A DNA stretch of 64,000 nt from Reticulitermes speratus (Eukaryota; Arthropoda; Insecta; Blattodea; Rhinotermitidae), in the NCBI GenBank assembly GCA_021186555.1, contig JAJKFL010000005.1:48697135-48761134 (forward strand), in the 5' to 3' direction. The notes under the pieces were generated by a model, which ran no database searches, was not told the DNA's origin, and worked only from the letters and a program-made list of their open reading frames with translations. The first letter of the stretch is position 1; every line of letters begins with the position of its first letter. Positions 11,838-23,681 of this stretch are shown one piece after another. The position numbers and the translations under genes were made by a program.

Positions 11838-11862
11838 CACACACACACACACACACGCACGC
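11838..11862. repeat. (CA)n microsatellite
   Basis: About a dozen CA units with one interruption, continuing as CGCACG. Confidence 0.9.
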
Positions 11863-11944
11863 ACACACCAGTCAGTCCAGTATCTGGCAACAGATAATTT
11901 TTCAGGCTCAGTGAGTCTCTTATTTCTTCTGCCCCCCACACACA

Positions 11945-12105
11945 TAAGTCACTGACTGTAATATGTAAGACTGCAAACGGTGTATTCCGTGACGCATTCA
12001 ACACTTCACCAAGGCATTCTGTACTTTCAAATGACATAGGCTTCACGGTACACAAATAACTGTAATCTCTTTAACGCACATAAGAAGAGCACGGCCTTCC
12101 CTCAT
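11945..12105 (+). repeat. Unclassified interspersed repeat, copy 2
   Basis: Same order of blocks as 5880-6035. It lies immediately before a LINE-b relic. Confidence 0.5.
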
Positions 12106-12139
12106 TACATTTTAACGACACCCACAAATCCTAAAATTA

Positions 12140-12420
12140 CCCGAATTTTATGGAACTCGAATGTTCATTACCGCGTCGACAACAGCACGGTACTTCTCCC
12201 TACTCTGAACCACACATATCCCACGAATTCTCTTCTTAATTCTTTAAATGACTCTTAATATTATCGACCCATCTACGCCTAGGTCATTCAAATGCCCAAT
12301 TTCCTTCTTTTTTTTCCAAACAAAATTCTGTATGCATTTTTCTTCTCCCCCTACGTGCCATATGCTTCGCCAATCACACATCCTTCTTCATGACAAGCAC
12401 TCTCTACACGTTCACTATCC
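12140..12420 (-). pseudogene. Decayed LINE-b fragment
   Basis: GTTCATTACCGCGTCGACAA, then CGCCTAGGTC and ACGTGCCATATGCTTCGCC. These are the reverse of the LINE-b GHVARM...VMNLRVP coding region. Confidence 0.6.
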
Positions 12421-12469
12421 ACGTTAATTTGCAGGATTACAAAATTATATTTTAATCACAATGCGCAAT

Positions 12470-12610
12470 GCATTATTTTTGGAAGTGACGCCGTGTAGTC
12501 TGCTAGACAGGTAGGAACGTTTCGGATAAACTTACTGCTTCCGTCTTCAAGTTATAAGATGGAGGCGAAATCCTGCTCAAAACGTTTGTACCTCTCTATG
12601 AATTGCACTG
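12470..12610. repeat. Repeat with degenerate hammerhead-like core on the minus strand
   Basis: The minus strand reads CTTGAAGACGGAAGCAG, then ATCCGAAACGTTCC (12513-12555), flanked by GTGACGCCGTGTAGTCTG. Core C3/U4 context is altered. Confidence 0.45.
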
Positions 12611-12785
12611 TGTACATCGTAGCGAACAGCCATCTTGATAAACACATAACTTAAAATATAAAAATTTAACCATTTTTATGAATATAAATAAAAAAACATA
12701 AGATATAAATATAAAATATATTTTATATTACGAATTGGTTCCATAAATGTCTGTAATATTTCGATGTATATATTTTTTGTAACGC

Positions 12786-12831
12786 ACCTCCCTGAAGATG
12801 CTCACATGAGTGGCCGAAACATGTAGCAGGT
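12786..12831 (+). ncRNA. Hammerhead-ribozyme-like motif
   Basis: Stem I ACCTCC/GCAGGT has one mismatch. Core CTGAAGA at 12792-12798. GAAAC at 12816-12820, then AT, GTA. The downstream module GTGCATTTGTTGGTTTTG is near 12849. Confidence 0.65.
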
Positions 12832-13887
12832 ATACAGTGTGTACTTTAATGCACTTATGTGCATTTGTTGGTTTTGATATCATACCTTATTGCTCAAAGC
12901 ACGGTTATGGATCATTTAAAAATAAACGTGATATACGTTTCCACGGAAAGGGCCCGAGAATAATTTGCGACTTCTTTTTGAACAGTCTGTACTGAATATT
13001 ATAAAGCAAACAATTTATTTATTCTATGCACGAAACAGGCAAAAGTACGTTTAGCTCTTTCTCGTTTTGCACGCCCATTTGCAACCACTTTTTTGAACAT
13101 CTTGTGGAAGACAGTGACATTTGTGGAACAGGATACTGGCAAATACGTCATCCTGGCAACTACCATCCTCTCTCAGTCTCTCCTCCGACTTTGCTTTTAG
13201 CATGACGAAGTATCAGACACAGATTATTAGCCAGCGTGTACCAAATTTTCTTAAAGTGGATTTTCTTAAACCGTAATTGCTAAACTGAACATTTTGCATT
13301 GTAACAACTTCGCTTTAACATACAGCATGACAACCATAAAATTCGAAACACCATTTCTTATGCATCCTGTACGAATTTCCTTACATCTCTCCGTCTCGGC
13401 ATAACAAATTGCCAACACAAGTGAATCTTAAAATGCGTTTGACGTATTGAAACTGATACAGCGGACATGAAATCCCAGAACTTTCTTTAAACTCCGTAAC
13501 AACAACAAAATCATCTGATTCCTCACTAACCTGCTTGAAAGAAACCTTTGGTGTTTTTACACAGTTCTAGAGGATTCTGTCGACGGCACGTCACACAGAC
13601 GCTACTCAGGTTCTTTTACTTTATTCAACGCCCAGCGTCCAAACATTCCGCCTTCAATACGCCAGTCCACTTACATTTTAACATTTCAACATTATTGTTT
13701 ATTTAACATTTACATAATTTTGATCCAGTCTTTTTAACAACTATAAACACAGTTATACAAATGTTATTCCCAAGCCGTTCTTCCATGTTATGTATACCCA
13801 CGTAAGAATACAGATTATGAGGTTTTGATATCTCAATTTCATATAAAACTGTGCACTATATATATATATTGTATGAATTAATTCGTG
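12832..13887. other. Unassigned stretch
   Basis: Starts with the 3' module of the preceding ribozyme-like unit. The rest shows no gene or known repeat. A short TATATATATAT run lies near 13858. Confidence 0.3.
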
Positions 13888-14440
13888 TTCAACATGATAA
13901 CTATAATTTTGCCTGCTCTTTTGTATGGGTGCGAAACTTGGTCTCTCACACTGAGGGAGGAACATAGGCTGAGGGTGTTTCGAGAATAGGGTGCTGAGGA
14001 GCATATTTGGGCCTAAGAGGGACGGGTAACAGGGGAGTGGAGAAGACTACATAACGAGGAACTTAATGATCTGTACTCATCACCAAATATCCATTCGGGT
14101 GATCATATCAAGAAGAATGAAGTGGGCGGGGCATGTAGCACGTATGGGAGAGGTGCATACAGGATTTTGGTGGGGAGACCTGAGGGAAGGAGAACACTTG
14201 GAAGACCCAGCGTAGATGGGAGGATAATATTATAATGGATCTTCAAGAAGTGGGATGGGGGGTGGCCTGGATTGATATGGCTCAGGATAGGGACAGGTGG
14301 CGGGCTGTTGTGAATGCGGTAATGAACCTTCGGGTTCCATAAAATGTAGGAATTTCTTGACTAGCTGAGGAGCTGTTAGCTTATCAGGAAGGACTCTGCT
14401 CCATGGAGGTAGTTAGTTAGTTAGTTAATTAATTAGTCAG
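13888..14440 (+). pseudogene. LINE-b 3' fragment with (GTTA)n tail
   Basis: Across several frameshifts it encodes [49 protein letters not shown] and [16 protein letters not shown]. This is the C-terminal end of a non-LTR endonuclease-reverse transcriptase. A short 3' UTR ends in (GTTA)n at 14409-14436. 5'-truncated and inactive. Confidence 0.85.
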
Positions 14441-14446
14441 TTACTC

Positions 14447-14486
14447 CTACCTGATGATGGCCTTTTGGGCCGAAACATGTAATTGA
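14447..14486 (+). ncRNA. Hammerhead-like motif with poor stem I
   Basis: Core CTGATGA at 14451-14457. Stem II GGCC/GGCC. GAAAC, AT, GTA. The stem I strands CTAC and ATTG do not pair well, so cleavage is doubtful. Confidence 0.55.
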
Positions 14487-15231
14487 TAATAATAGAATCA
14501 ATTGTGTTTTAACTGGATTTATCGTAATTCTAATTGCACAAAAATACGAAAATTTAAACACTGTAATACGAACAAAATACAGTAAGTGTACATCGTTAAA
14601 GATGTTAGTGTTAAAATTATGATCATTATTCAGTATTAATACCGCGTACCGCCATCGGATATCCGGAGATGCAGTGGAAAACCACGAAAGACCTCAGTCA
14701 AGATGGTAAGCCTCCAGGCCGAGGCCTGAACATGTATCAGACAGTGGGCAGACGTGCCACAAGAAGTCGCGGTACAAAGTTATGACTTTGTTTATACGGT
14801 GGCAATGAATACGAAGTTCTTACGTTTCTAAATACAAAAGAATTGAGACTTTAGGAAGCACCGATCAAAATGTGGTTTAAGAATAGATGTGACCGCAGTA
14901 TTTCAGAGTAATTTCACGTTCAAACTGATTTTACCTGATATTCTGTACTTGACTTAAATACACGGAACTGTTTTGGCAGGAAAATGGCTGCCTGTGATTA
15001 CAGCTGTAACAAGTGAAGTGACGCACTTTGTGTATGCACTTATAATCATTACCGAGAAGCAAAGCGTTCGTAAAAGATTAAATGATTTCTAGTTCCTCTG
15101 TGAGCTTTCCTGCTAAAATTCTTACTTCAGGTACTGGAATTTCAGGTAAATATTAGAACACATGCGGTCGTGGAAGTGCCTATCTCGGATACAAAATAAT
15201 TGTTTGATAAATTTATTTAATTCCCATTGGA
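14487..15231. other. Unassigned stretch
   Basis: No gene or family recognised. Confidence 0.3.
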
Positions 15232-15631
15232 ATATCGTACACACAATAAAAAGAAGAAAGGCTAACTGGATTGGTCACATTGCGAAGAAACTGCCTTCTA
15301 AAACACGTGATTGAAGGGAAGTTAGAGGGAAGGATAGAAATGACGGGAAGACGAGAGAGAAGACGTAAGCAGCTACTGGATAACCTTAAGGAAAAGAGAA
15401 GATACTGGAAATTGAAAGAGGAAGCACTAGATCGCACCCTGTGGAGAACTCGCTTTGGAAGAGGCTACGGACCTGTCGTAAGACAGACTACAGAACGAAG
15501 AGGCTACGGACCTGTCGTAAGACAGACTACAGAACGAAGAGGCTACGGACTTGTCGTAAGACAGACTACAGAACGAAGAGGCTACGGACCTGTCGTAAGA
15601 CAGACTACAGGACGAATAAAATGAATGAATG
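15232..15631 (+). pseudogene. LINE-a 3' fragment with amplified terminal repeat
   Basis: Encodes LLKHVIEGKLEGRIEMTGRR, KQLLDNLKEKRRYW and GYGPVVRQTTE in frame. The final 39 bp is present four times (15461-15616) before the AATGAATG tail. 5'-truncated. Confidence 0.85.
15461..15616 (+). repeat. 39-bp tandem repeat x4 at the LINE-a end
   Basis: Units begin at 15461, 15500, 15539 and 15578, each GAGGCTACGGACCTGTCGTA... with few changes. The unit is 13 codons, so all frames stay open. Confidence 0.95.
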
Positions 15632-15987
15632 TTGTATTTGTAATGACAAGTGTAATAATGCCGTTTAAAATTGAACGGAAAATCTCTCGTGGAGGCTATC
15701 TGACGATCGATATTATCAGACACACAGAGGCTCTGATAGGTGAAAGTATGTACATGTTGAGGTCGTCTGACGATTAGCGACATGTCAGATAGTGAGAACA
15801 ATTAAGGGCTCTACGATGAAATAATAAAACCGCCCAGTTAATTGTTCTAAAGAGAGGGTTCAGGTCTTCAGGTCGCAGGGGTGACCACTCGTCCAACGAT
15901 ACAGCGGTGCGTTCCACAAGACTTGAATCGCCTTAATATGAGACATCGCGTTGCGTTCAGAACGAAATAAACAAGGTATATGACCTT
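15632..15987. other. Unassigned stretch
   Basis: No gene seen. Confidence 0.3.
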
Positions 15988-16242
15988 TACATCCCATTAC
16001 AGGCCTTTAGGGTTCCAGGAGGTTGAAGCGCCCAGATTTCTAGACAATCGGCAGATGAAGGTGGTAAGGTTGTCAGCCTTACGCACCGGCCGTCTTTTAC
16101 CCCCCAGGAAATATTCCTGGTACTCATTTCTGTGCGACCGAAAGGATTACGTCAATGAAAAATGACACCATCGGGAATCGAACCCGCGACCTTCCGGCTT
16201 GTAGCGCAGTGCCTCAACCAACTGCGCCACCGCGTGTCCGTT
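15988..16242 (-). repeat. SINE family B, nearly complete
   Basis: The minus strand starts ACGCGGTGGCGCAGTTGG (A box), then GCGGGTTCGATTCCCGATG (B box), with the CCAGGAATATTTCCTGG body. Confidence 0.85.
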
Positions 16243-16273
16243 TCATCATACATTTCTTTTTATTGTGTGAAGT

Positions 16274-16320
16274 GTGCTACATGTTTCTGCTCAATATTTT
16301 AACAAGTCATCATCAGGCAC
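16274..16320 (-). ncRNA. Hammerhead-ribozyme-like motif
   Basis: On the minus strand: stem I GTGC/GCAC perfect, core CTGATGA, irregular stem II, GAAAC, AT, GTA. Adjacent to a (TA)n run at 16326-16348. Confidence 0.65.
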
Positions 16321-16325
16321 TCTTT

Positions 16326-16348
16326 TATATATATATATATATATATAT
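16326..16348. repeat. (TA)n microsatellite
   Basis: About eleven AT units. Confidence 0.9.
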
Positions 16349-16763
16349 GAGAGGGAAACAGTAGTAGTTCTAAAATCCTCAGCAACACCGCTGTTTGAAA
16401 CTCCAGTCTCGCAACAACATCGCAGTTTCTCCACGACCCGCCGTCATCTCACAGGGCTCCATTTCCTGAAGACTGCACAGCCAGGTCCCGTTCCTGAACT
16501 TCTCCATTTACGAAAGTCACCTAACGGTTGGCCCTGAGCACAGAGCGTGACTTTCACTGGGAATGTCACCGAATCAGATCCAAAGGACGGATGAATGAAA
16601 CCAATGTGTAAGCAGGCAAATCGCTAGCGAGCAGCGTATAAAAATGTGACTGCTTGAGATACGGCAGCCCACGCATTAAAGTTACACTTTGTGACAAACA
16701 TAGTGCTTATATAAGTATGTTGTGAAACTGATAGCTGTTATCAGCTATCTACCACAATCTACA
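16349..16763. other. Unassigned stretch
   Basis: No gene. A small hairpin GATAGCTG-TTAT-CAGCTATC is at about 16730-16749. Confidence 0.3.
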
Positions 16764-17665
16764 CAACCTACCACAACACAACCTACCTGAACACAATAGC
16801 AAAACACTGCCAGAACAAAATCTAACAGAGCGCAAAGTAACAGAAAAATTGTAACAGAACACAATCAGAACACAATCTAACAACACAATCTAACAGAAAA
16901 CAGTTCATCAGAACATACTCTAACAAAATACAATCACAACAAACCCTAACAGCGCAACCTAACAACACAATCTAACAGAATAAAATCAGAACAGAATAAA
17001 ATCAGAACAGAATCTAACAACACAATCTAACAGAATAAAATCAGAACAGAATCTAACAACACAATCTAACAGAATAAAATCAGAACAGAATCTAACAACA
17101 CAATCTAACAGAATACAATCAGAACAGAATCTAACAACACAATCTAACAGAAAACAGTTCATCAGAACATACTCTAACAAAACACAATCAAAACAAACCC
17201 TAACAGCGCAACCTAACAACACAATCTAACAGAATACAATCACAACACAATCTAACAACACAATCTAACAGAAAACAGTTCATCAGAACATACTCTAACA
17301 AAATACAATCACAACAAACCCTAACAGCGCAACCTAACAACACAATCTAACAGAAAACAATCAGAACAAAATCTAACAACACAATCTAACAGAATACAAT
17401 CAGAAGAGAATCTAACAACACAATCTAACAGAATACAATCAGAACAGAATCTAACAACACAATCTAAAAGAATACAATCAGAACAAAATCTAACAACACA
17501 ATCTAACAGAATACAAGCAGAACAGAATCTAACAACACAATATAACAGAAAACAGTTCATCAGAACAAACTCTAACAAAATACAACCACAACAAATCCTA
17601 ACAGAGCAACCTAACAACACAATCTAACAGAACACAATCAGAACATACCCAAACACAACACAACA
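16764..17665. repeat. Satellite-like array, ~39-bp unit with a longer super-repeat
   Basis: Basic unit AACACAATCTAACAGAATAC followed by AATCAGAACAGAATCTAAC, repeated with short indels. A distinct ~75-bp variant with CAGTTCATCAGAAC and ACAGCGCAACCTAAC recurs near 16897, 17152, 17275 and 17550. Long frames on the minus strand here are repeat artefacts. Confidence 0.9.
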
Positions 17666-18054
17666 TAACATATATATTATATTACCGTAAATCAACAGCC
17701 ATTAATGCAATAATATATGACGGTATGTAGTCAACTGGCGGCAGTAAGTGGGGTACACTGTTTGTTGAGCATAAAAGGGCTAGGCGGAATGCGGAACTCT
17801 GTGTCGCAGGTTGTATAACCTACAGGAAGTGTACATCTCATACGCATGCATACACGTTACTGAAAAGTAGGCTGTCGAAATATGACTTGCGAAATCACAT
17901 TTTGCAGATTACATCCGGACACTAGTAAATTCGAAATTGTAGTAAAAAATTACTAAATTACATTCTCAATAATGAGCCAGGATTCGATTTTGATTAGAAG
18001 GGAACAGACTCTCAACTGGTAAAGAAATTCTTTGCTTTGTACGGTACCCGATGT
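17666..18054. other. Unassigned stretch
   Basis: No gene or known repeat recognised. Confidence 0.3.
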
Positions 18055-18265
18055 TAATTCCGGTGTTCAAAAAGACTGTCACTGTTCTAGGTTCTGGGCC
18101 ATATCAACCTAAGTTCACACCCCCATTAACCTCTCCTGTGTCTATTATTTCTTTCTCTATCATCCCACCTAGTTCTAGGTGTACCAATTGCTCTCCCCTT
18201 CAGGATTTCCTACTAAACTTTTCTACGCACTTTCATCCATCTCATATACGCAACATTCTCTGCTA
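18055..18265 (-). pseudogene. Decayed LINE-b fragment
   Basis: GTTCTGGGCCATATCAACCT and CTACTAAACTTTTCTACGCAC follow the order of intact LINE-b copies, with many mutations. Confidence 0.5.
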
Positions 18266-19165
18266 ATCTCTTTTAAATTGGTTTAATTGGTCAAATAAAA
18301 TGTGGCAAAGAGTCTATTTAAACTTTCACTAGAATAATAATAGTGAGGTTAGCAATATGCTACAGATATATAGTAAAACACAACAGGCAATGTACGTATA
18401 ACGTAACATTGAGGAGCGTTCGCGTAACCATTGTTGCTGTGGAAAAGCAATAAGTATTACATATTGTGACTGTGTGTCTGTGGCCTTAGTTATCCATCAT
18501 GCAAAGCGCATGCGCCGTATTATATTGTCATCTGTGGCCTGTCCGGCTCTACCATATTTTTTCATAATATCTAAAAAACAGCACAATTTTAGGAAAAAAG
18601 TTACTGATCACAAAATGTGTGTTTTGATTTTCTCTACAATTCTGTCTGAAACATTTCTCATTCTAAGAAGAATTCAGCTAGATATTATCATAAATGTATA
18701 ACACCTAACGGATCTTGGAGGTTTCATAACATGAGGGGAATTCCTTGAATATCTGAAGAACTCCATTGAGATAGTTTTGCAGTTAATTATCGCATATGTT
18801 TTAATGTTTTTTTTTGGGGGGGGGGGGTTTGCTAGCTATACATAGTTTTAAATTTTAATTCTTCTGTGATACGCAAAGCCCCTGCATCCATCCACATTAA
18901 TTTCTCACAATCTTCTGTCCTTAACTGCCATTATGCTCACAATTCAAACATTCCCACAGTCCACGTTACCCAGTATCACCTAACTGTGCAACTCACAAAT
19001 AATTACCTGCTGTCGTGTAACATCTATACTGCATTGAAACGAGCGATGTACCTATTGCACTGTAATGCCGCGCGTTCAGTCAACAGAGTTCAGTTCTGGA
19101 TACAGAAGAGTTGTTAAATAAACGACAAACTTTGGATACAGCAACATTACATTTTATTTAACTGT
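18266..19165. other. Unassigned stretch
   Basis: No gene supported. A T-run followed by a G-run lies at 18809-18827. About 18690-18780 may be a very old LINE-b end. Confidence 0.3.
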
Positions 19166-19436
19166 GACGTTTTTTTTAAATTGCTCGACAGCCCCTTGGG
19201 GGCCTAGGCCGCCTCATTTTTCGAGGCTTCAAGATCACACACTTTAGACACACTACACTCCGTAGGACTACTCTGGACGAGTGATCAGCCCGTCGCAGAG
19301 ACCTCTACCTGACAACACACAACATTCACAACAGACAGACATCCATGCCCTAGGCGGGATTCGAACCTACAATCCCAGTAAACGAGCGGCCGTAGACCCA
19401 CGCCTTAGATCGCACGGCCACTGGGATCGGTTGTGA
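19166..19436 (-). repeat. SINE family A, full length
   Basis: The minus strand has CCGATCCCAGTGGCCGTGCG, GATCTAAGGCGTGGG, a GTAGGTTCGAATCCCGCC B-box region, and a poly-A end (T-run at 19170). Confidence 0.85.
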
Positions 19437-19509
19437 CATCCCATTTGGATCCCAAAATGATAAAAATGGATACTGTCGGTGTCGTACTGTTTACACGTCT
19501 TGAAGAGAC

Positions 19510-19550
19510 TTGGCTGAAGATCAGTGCTAACAGTCGAAACACGTAGCATG
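19510..19550 (+). ncRNA. Hammerhead-like motif
   Basis: Core CTGAAGA at 19514-19520. GAAAC at 19536-19540, AC, GTA. Stem II and stem I are weak, so this is probably decayed. Confidence 0.5.
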
Positions 19551-19694
19551 ATCTGATGGTAACATAGGCTATAGTTGTGCCGACAGAAAAGCTTGTCCTT
19601 GAACACGAATATGAAACACGATGAGCCTGATGATTCGAACTGCACATAAATGTAAAGTACTGTACGTCGCTGGAAACTTAATAAGTATTTATCT

Positions 19695-19935
19695 GATACT
19701 GTAAGTCTAAGGCGTAGGTCTGCGGCAGCTCGCTTGCTGGGATAGCGGGTTCGATTCCCGCCGGGGGCATCGATGTCTGTCTCTTGTGAGTGTTGTGTGT
19801 CAGGTAGAGGTTTCTGCGTCGGGCTGATCACTCGCCCAGAGGAGTCCTACCGAGTGTGTTGTGTCTGAGTGTGATCGTGAAGCCATCGATAACGAGGAGG
19901 CCCTGGCCCACTAGGGGATGTTGCGTTATGGGAAA
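19695..19935 (+). repeat. SINE family A
   Basis: AGTCTAAGGCGTAGGTCTGC head, GCGGGTTCGATTCCCGCCGG B box, the shared GAGGAGTCCTACCGAGTGTG body, and a short A-rich end. Confidence 0.8.
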
Positions 19936-20033
19936 AATGATACTGTCATCAATTTATAAATTTATTTCGTGTCGGTTTCTGATTCTAACTACCGTGTAAC
20001 TGACGCAGCTTTGTGAAGAAATATAAATCGGAA

Positions 20034-20318
20034 GGTAAAGGTAAAGTTCTCCCTAGAACAGGCCACGAAGGCCCAGAGGGGGAGTAGAGGTATAGCTCTA
20101 CTCTTTCTTTAACCTCGGCGCTAGATAAGGGTGGGTGGTCAACTCCACGCCCCGGCCGCTTTACCCCGGGAAAGAGACCCGGTACCCATTGTACAGGAGG
20201 CTGGGTGGTCCCCAGGGCCGGTCTGGACGGCTGCGAAAAATCTCGCCCCCACCGGGATTCGATCCCTGGACCGTGTAGCCCGTAGCGAGTCGCTATACTG
20301 ACTGAGCTATCGCGGCCC
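20034..20318 (-). repeat. SINE family C, full length
   Basis: The minus strand starts GGGCCGCGATAGCTCAGTCA. It has GGGATCGAATCCCGGTGG as B box and ends in GGTAAA repeats (AAGGTAAAGGTAAAG at 20033 on +). Confidence 0.9.
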
Positions 20319-20879
20319 ATATAAATCGTAAGAAAAAAATAAATTACGAAAGTTACTTTCTGTGAACAAGGTATTTCTTCCATGCCTTTATTCTTTATAC
20401 GACGACGTTTGTCTACATAACGCCTTTATAGTAATTTTACACTTCCAAGAAAACACAGTTCATCTCCATTACAAAGCGGGTTGTCTTAAAGATGCTTACG
20501 GAAAGGCGTCAATCTCTGTTCTGATAACAAACCAAATACGACAGATCAATCCTGAAGAACATCGCGTCTTGTCCTTCTTGATGTTCAACAAGCGGTACAA
20601 CTGCTTACCAATGCTCTTGAAGGGGCTTTTAATCAGCATTTAAACATGACTGCCTTACCGCATTGACGAATGTCCCCCAGAATAACTTCTGATTTGTGTA
20701 AGTAACAACGCTCGAACATCGCCCGCTGACAGCACGCAACCGTCACAAAACGTCCAAAGGTTCAGTTCAGTACATCCACGTGTTTGCACAAAATACCTAA
20801 GTTCACGGAGCACAGTCCTTGTTCAGAAGCTAACATTTCCTCAGCTAGTGAATAAATTCCCTACGTTTTACAGAACCTG
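20319..20879. other. Unassigned stretch
   Basis: An open frame at 20362-20643 has no recognisable domain or splice context. I do not call it a gene. Confidence 0.3.
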
Positions 20880-21050
20880 GATGTTCATTACCGTGTTCAC
20901 AACAGCCGGATGCTTCTCTATATCTTGAGCTCAATTAATCTATTCCATGCATTCCCACCATTTTTACATTTTAATATTATCCTTCCATCTACTTCTACTT
21001 CTTCGAAGTGGTATTTTTCTTTCAGGTTTCCCAATCAAACTGTTAGGCTA
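20880..21050 (-). pseudogene. Decayed LINE-b fragment
   Basis: TGTTCATTACCGTGTTCACA, ACAGCCGGATGCTTCTC and ATTATCCTTCCATCTACTTC match the LINE-b end in reverse. Confidence 0.6.
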
Positions 21051-22663
21051 TCCTAATTTTGGAACACTTTATTATGCACTATAATTAACTGACGTGCTTA
21101 TTTCAGCAACTTAGATCATCAAAACATTGTAACTGTGAAACACAGCCCCAAACGTTCGCACAAATCGCAATGATTCTAATTTTTAACAAACGATCAACGA
21201 AGAGAATAACTGTGGGATTTGAGGGCCTTACAGCAGTGTTATTGAAGACAGTGTCTTCAGGGATGTTACGCAGTGACGATTGGTAAACTGTCCTTACTAT
21301 TTACCATTCGACTAATTATACAAGCCGTGGAGCAGCGCGTGGATATTATGGCACTCGTCACACAGTGGCCATGTGGCTAGCTCGTTCGTACCATTTGCCT
21401 CAGGAAAACCAAGGTCCTCAGGCAGAGATTTAAATGCCGAAATACCGAATAGCAGTTAGGATATCAATCCGCTATAACGTGTCCTTAGGTCTTTCATATT
21501 ATCCTCGCCGAAGATGTTAGAAATGCGACTCATACCTAAAGCAAAGGCCTTCATTGACAGTGCGCTCTGACGTGTGCGAATGTTGGCACAGTAGTTTTCC
21601 ATACATTATAGGAGAAATGTTTTGAACACTCATTATGCGTGTAACATTTACAGGAATTCTTGTGATACACTTCTCAGCTGTAACAGTCGTTTGTATGAAA
21701 TTAGCAAACCAGAACTCCGAACAAAACAAAGACCCATCAGCAGCGCAATGTGCATGAGAATTCGTACAGCCACCCAAAGTGTTTCAGCCCCATTCCTGAT
21801 ACTGGAACACATAATAAACTCGTTTTGCTTTACGTAAACCTCACATAATACACCGGAAGTGACACACGCACAATCTTATTACAGAATCTAAATGCAGCGT
21901 TAATAACATCATTACCTAATTCATACCACACTTACTGCAAGACCTACTAACTTATTCCCTCTGAGATTCTCACGAAGGTGAAAATGAATATCAGGGTCTT
22001 CATGGATGTGATGCAGCGTAGTTTGGTACATGGACAAGGTTCCGAAGGCATCCAATGCCTTGACCAATAGCGTAAAAAACCGACCAACCAAACAAAATGC
22101 GTTTAGCTATACCGGAGCACAAAACACACTGCTGGGCTGTGACAGGGAAATCTTGTAATTATAAAGGGCACTGCGCTTACGCTAACGGATATCCCGTGTT
22201 AGCTGGAAGTTTTGATGTGTTAACAGTAAAAACTTCTGCTAAAAATGGTAAAGTTTTCTGGGAGGAATAAAACATGGTTGGATGAATGTCAGGGGTTTGA
22301 CTCCAGGATGGCTCGTTCGCATACACTGAAGGCATTTGCGAACTTGAGGGTGGGGGGTTAGGTTGCGAGTCAATGGGAGACGTTGGCCCCAAAAAAAGGC
22401 CAACTATTTTTTTTATCTCATTTCGTTACTGTGTGCAGGCAGTAATCACACATTCGAAAAGAAATTCCCTGCGTTTAAGAAACACAACACGTTCTGCAGC
22501 AGAATGTCTGTCAAATATTTAGTCTCGTCTCGAAGAGCAGTACGAAGGAATCCAGAAAAAAAATTCTACCAGCTCCAGAAATAGAAAATAAAAGATACGG
22601 ACTGACATTTAATGTATTTATATAGCGTAATGTAATTTTAAAAAAATGTAAGGTCTTCTGTTT
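21051..22663. other. Unassigned stretch
   Basis: No exon could be supported, although upstream exons of the gene at 24410 might be hidden here. No familiar repeat seen. Confidence 0.3.
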
Positions 22664-23547
22664 TAGTTTGTACTGGCAATGACTGTGCACAGTATTATAG
22701 TTTGTACTGGCAATGACTGTGCACAGTATTATAGTTTGTACTGGCAATGACTGCGCACAGTATTATAGTTTGTACTGGCAATGACTGTGCACAGTATTAT
22801 AGTTTGTACTGGCAATGACTGAGCACAGTATTATAGTTTGTACTGGCAATGACTGAGCACAGTATTATAGTTTGTACTGGCAATGACTGTGCACAGTATT
22901 ATAGTTTGTACTGGCAATGACTGCGCACAGTATTATAGTTTGTACTGGCAATGACTGTGCACAGTATTATAGTTTGTACTGGCAATGACTGAGCACAGTA
23001 TTATAGTTTGTACTGGCAATGACTGTGCACAGTATTATAGTTTGTACTGGCAATGACTGAGCACAGTATTATAGTTTGTACTGGCAATGACTGTGCACAG
23101 TATTATAGTTTGTACTGGCAATGACTGAGCACAGTATTATAGTTTGTACTGGCAATGACTGTGCACAGTATTATAGTTTGTACTGGCAATGACTGCGCAC
23201 AGTATTATAGTTTGTACTGGCAATGACTGTGCAGAGTATTATAGTTTGTACTGGCAATGACTGAGCACAGTATTATAGTTTGTACTGGCAATGACTGAGC
23301 ACAGTATTATAGTTTGTACTGGCAATGACTGTGCACAGTATTATAGTTTGTACTGGCAATGACTGTGCACAGTATTATAGTTTGTACTGGCAATGACTGT
23401 GCACAGTATTATAGTTTGTACTGGCAATGACTGTGCACAGTATTATAGTTTGTACTGGCAATGACTGAGCACAGTATTATAGTTTGTACTGGCAATGACT
23501 GTGCACAGTATTATAGTTTGTACTGGCAATGACTGTGCACAGTATTA
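22664..23547. repeat. 34-bp minisatellite, exactly 26 copies
   Basis: The unit starts TAGTTTGTACTGGCAATGAC and continues TGNGCACAGTATTA. 884 bp equals 26 x 34 with no indel. Nearly all variation is at the single N position (T, A or C). Confidence 0.98.
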
Positions 23548-23681
23548 TTCCTGTTCGTGAGATCGATGATAGAATTATGGTCTTGGTCTTTTAAGTTGTT
23601 CTGCTTTTATGGGATTAAATATTTCATTTTGGTTCAGCGTTTAAAATTATAAATATTGAATAGGAGATTTTTAAGTAATAG

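Noticed and set aside
14409-14436. Telomere-like (TTAGG)n repeats
   Set aside because: The unit is GTTA, four bases, and is the LINE-b tail.
15427-15801. Frames with repeated SVASSFCSLSYD or RTCRKTDYRT
   Set aside because: Off-frame readings of the four-copy LINE-a tail.
16986-17620. Cys/Leu-rich minus-strand frames resembling membrane proteins
   Set aside because: Translations of the 39-bp satellite array.
20362-20643. 93-codon open frame
   Set aside because: No homology recognised, no splice context, starts at the edge of a SINE.
22664-23547. Regular repeats that could suggest a CRISPR array
   Set aside because: Units are contiguous with no unique spacers, and the genome is eukaryotic.
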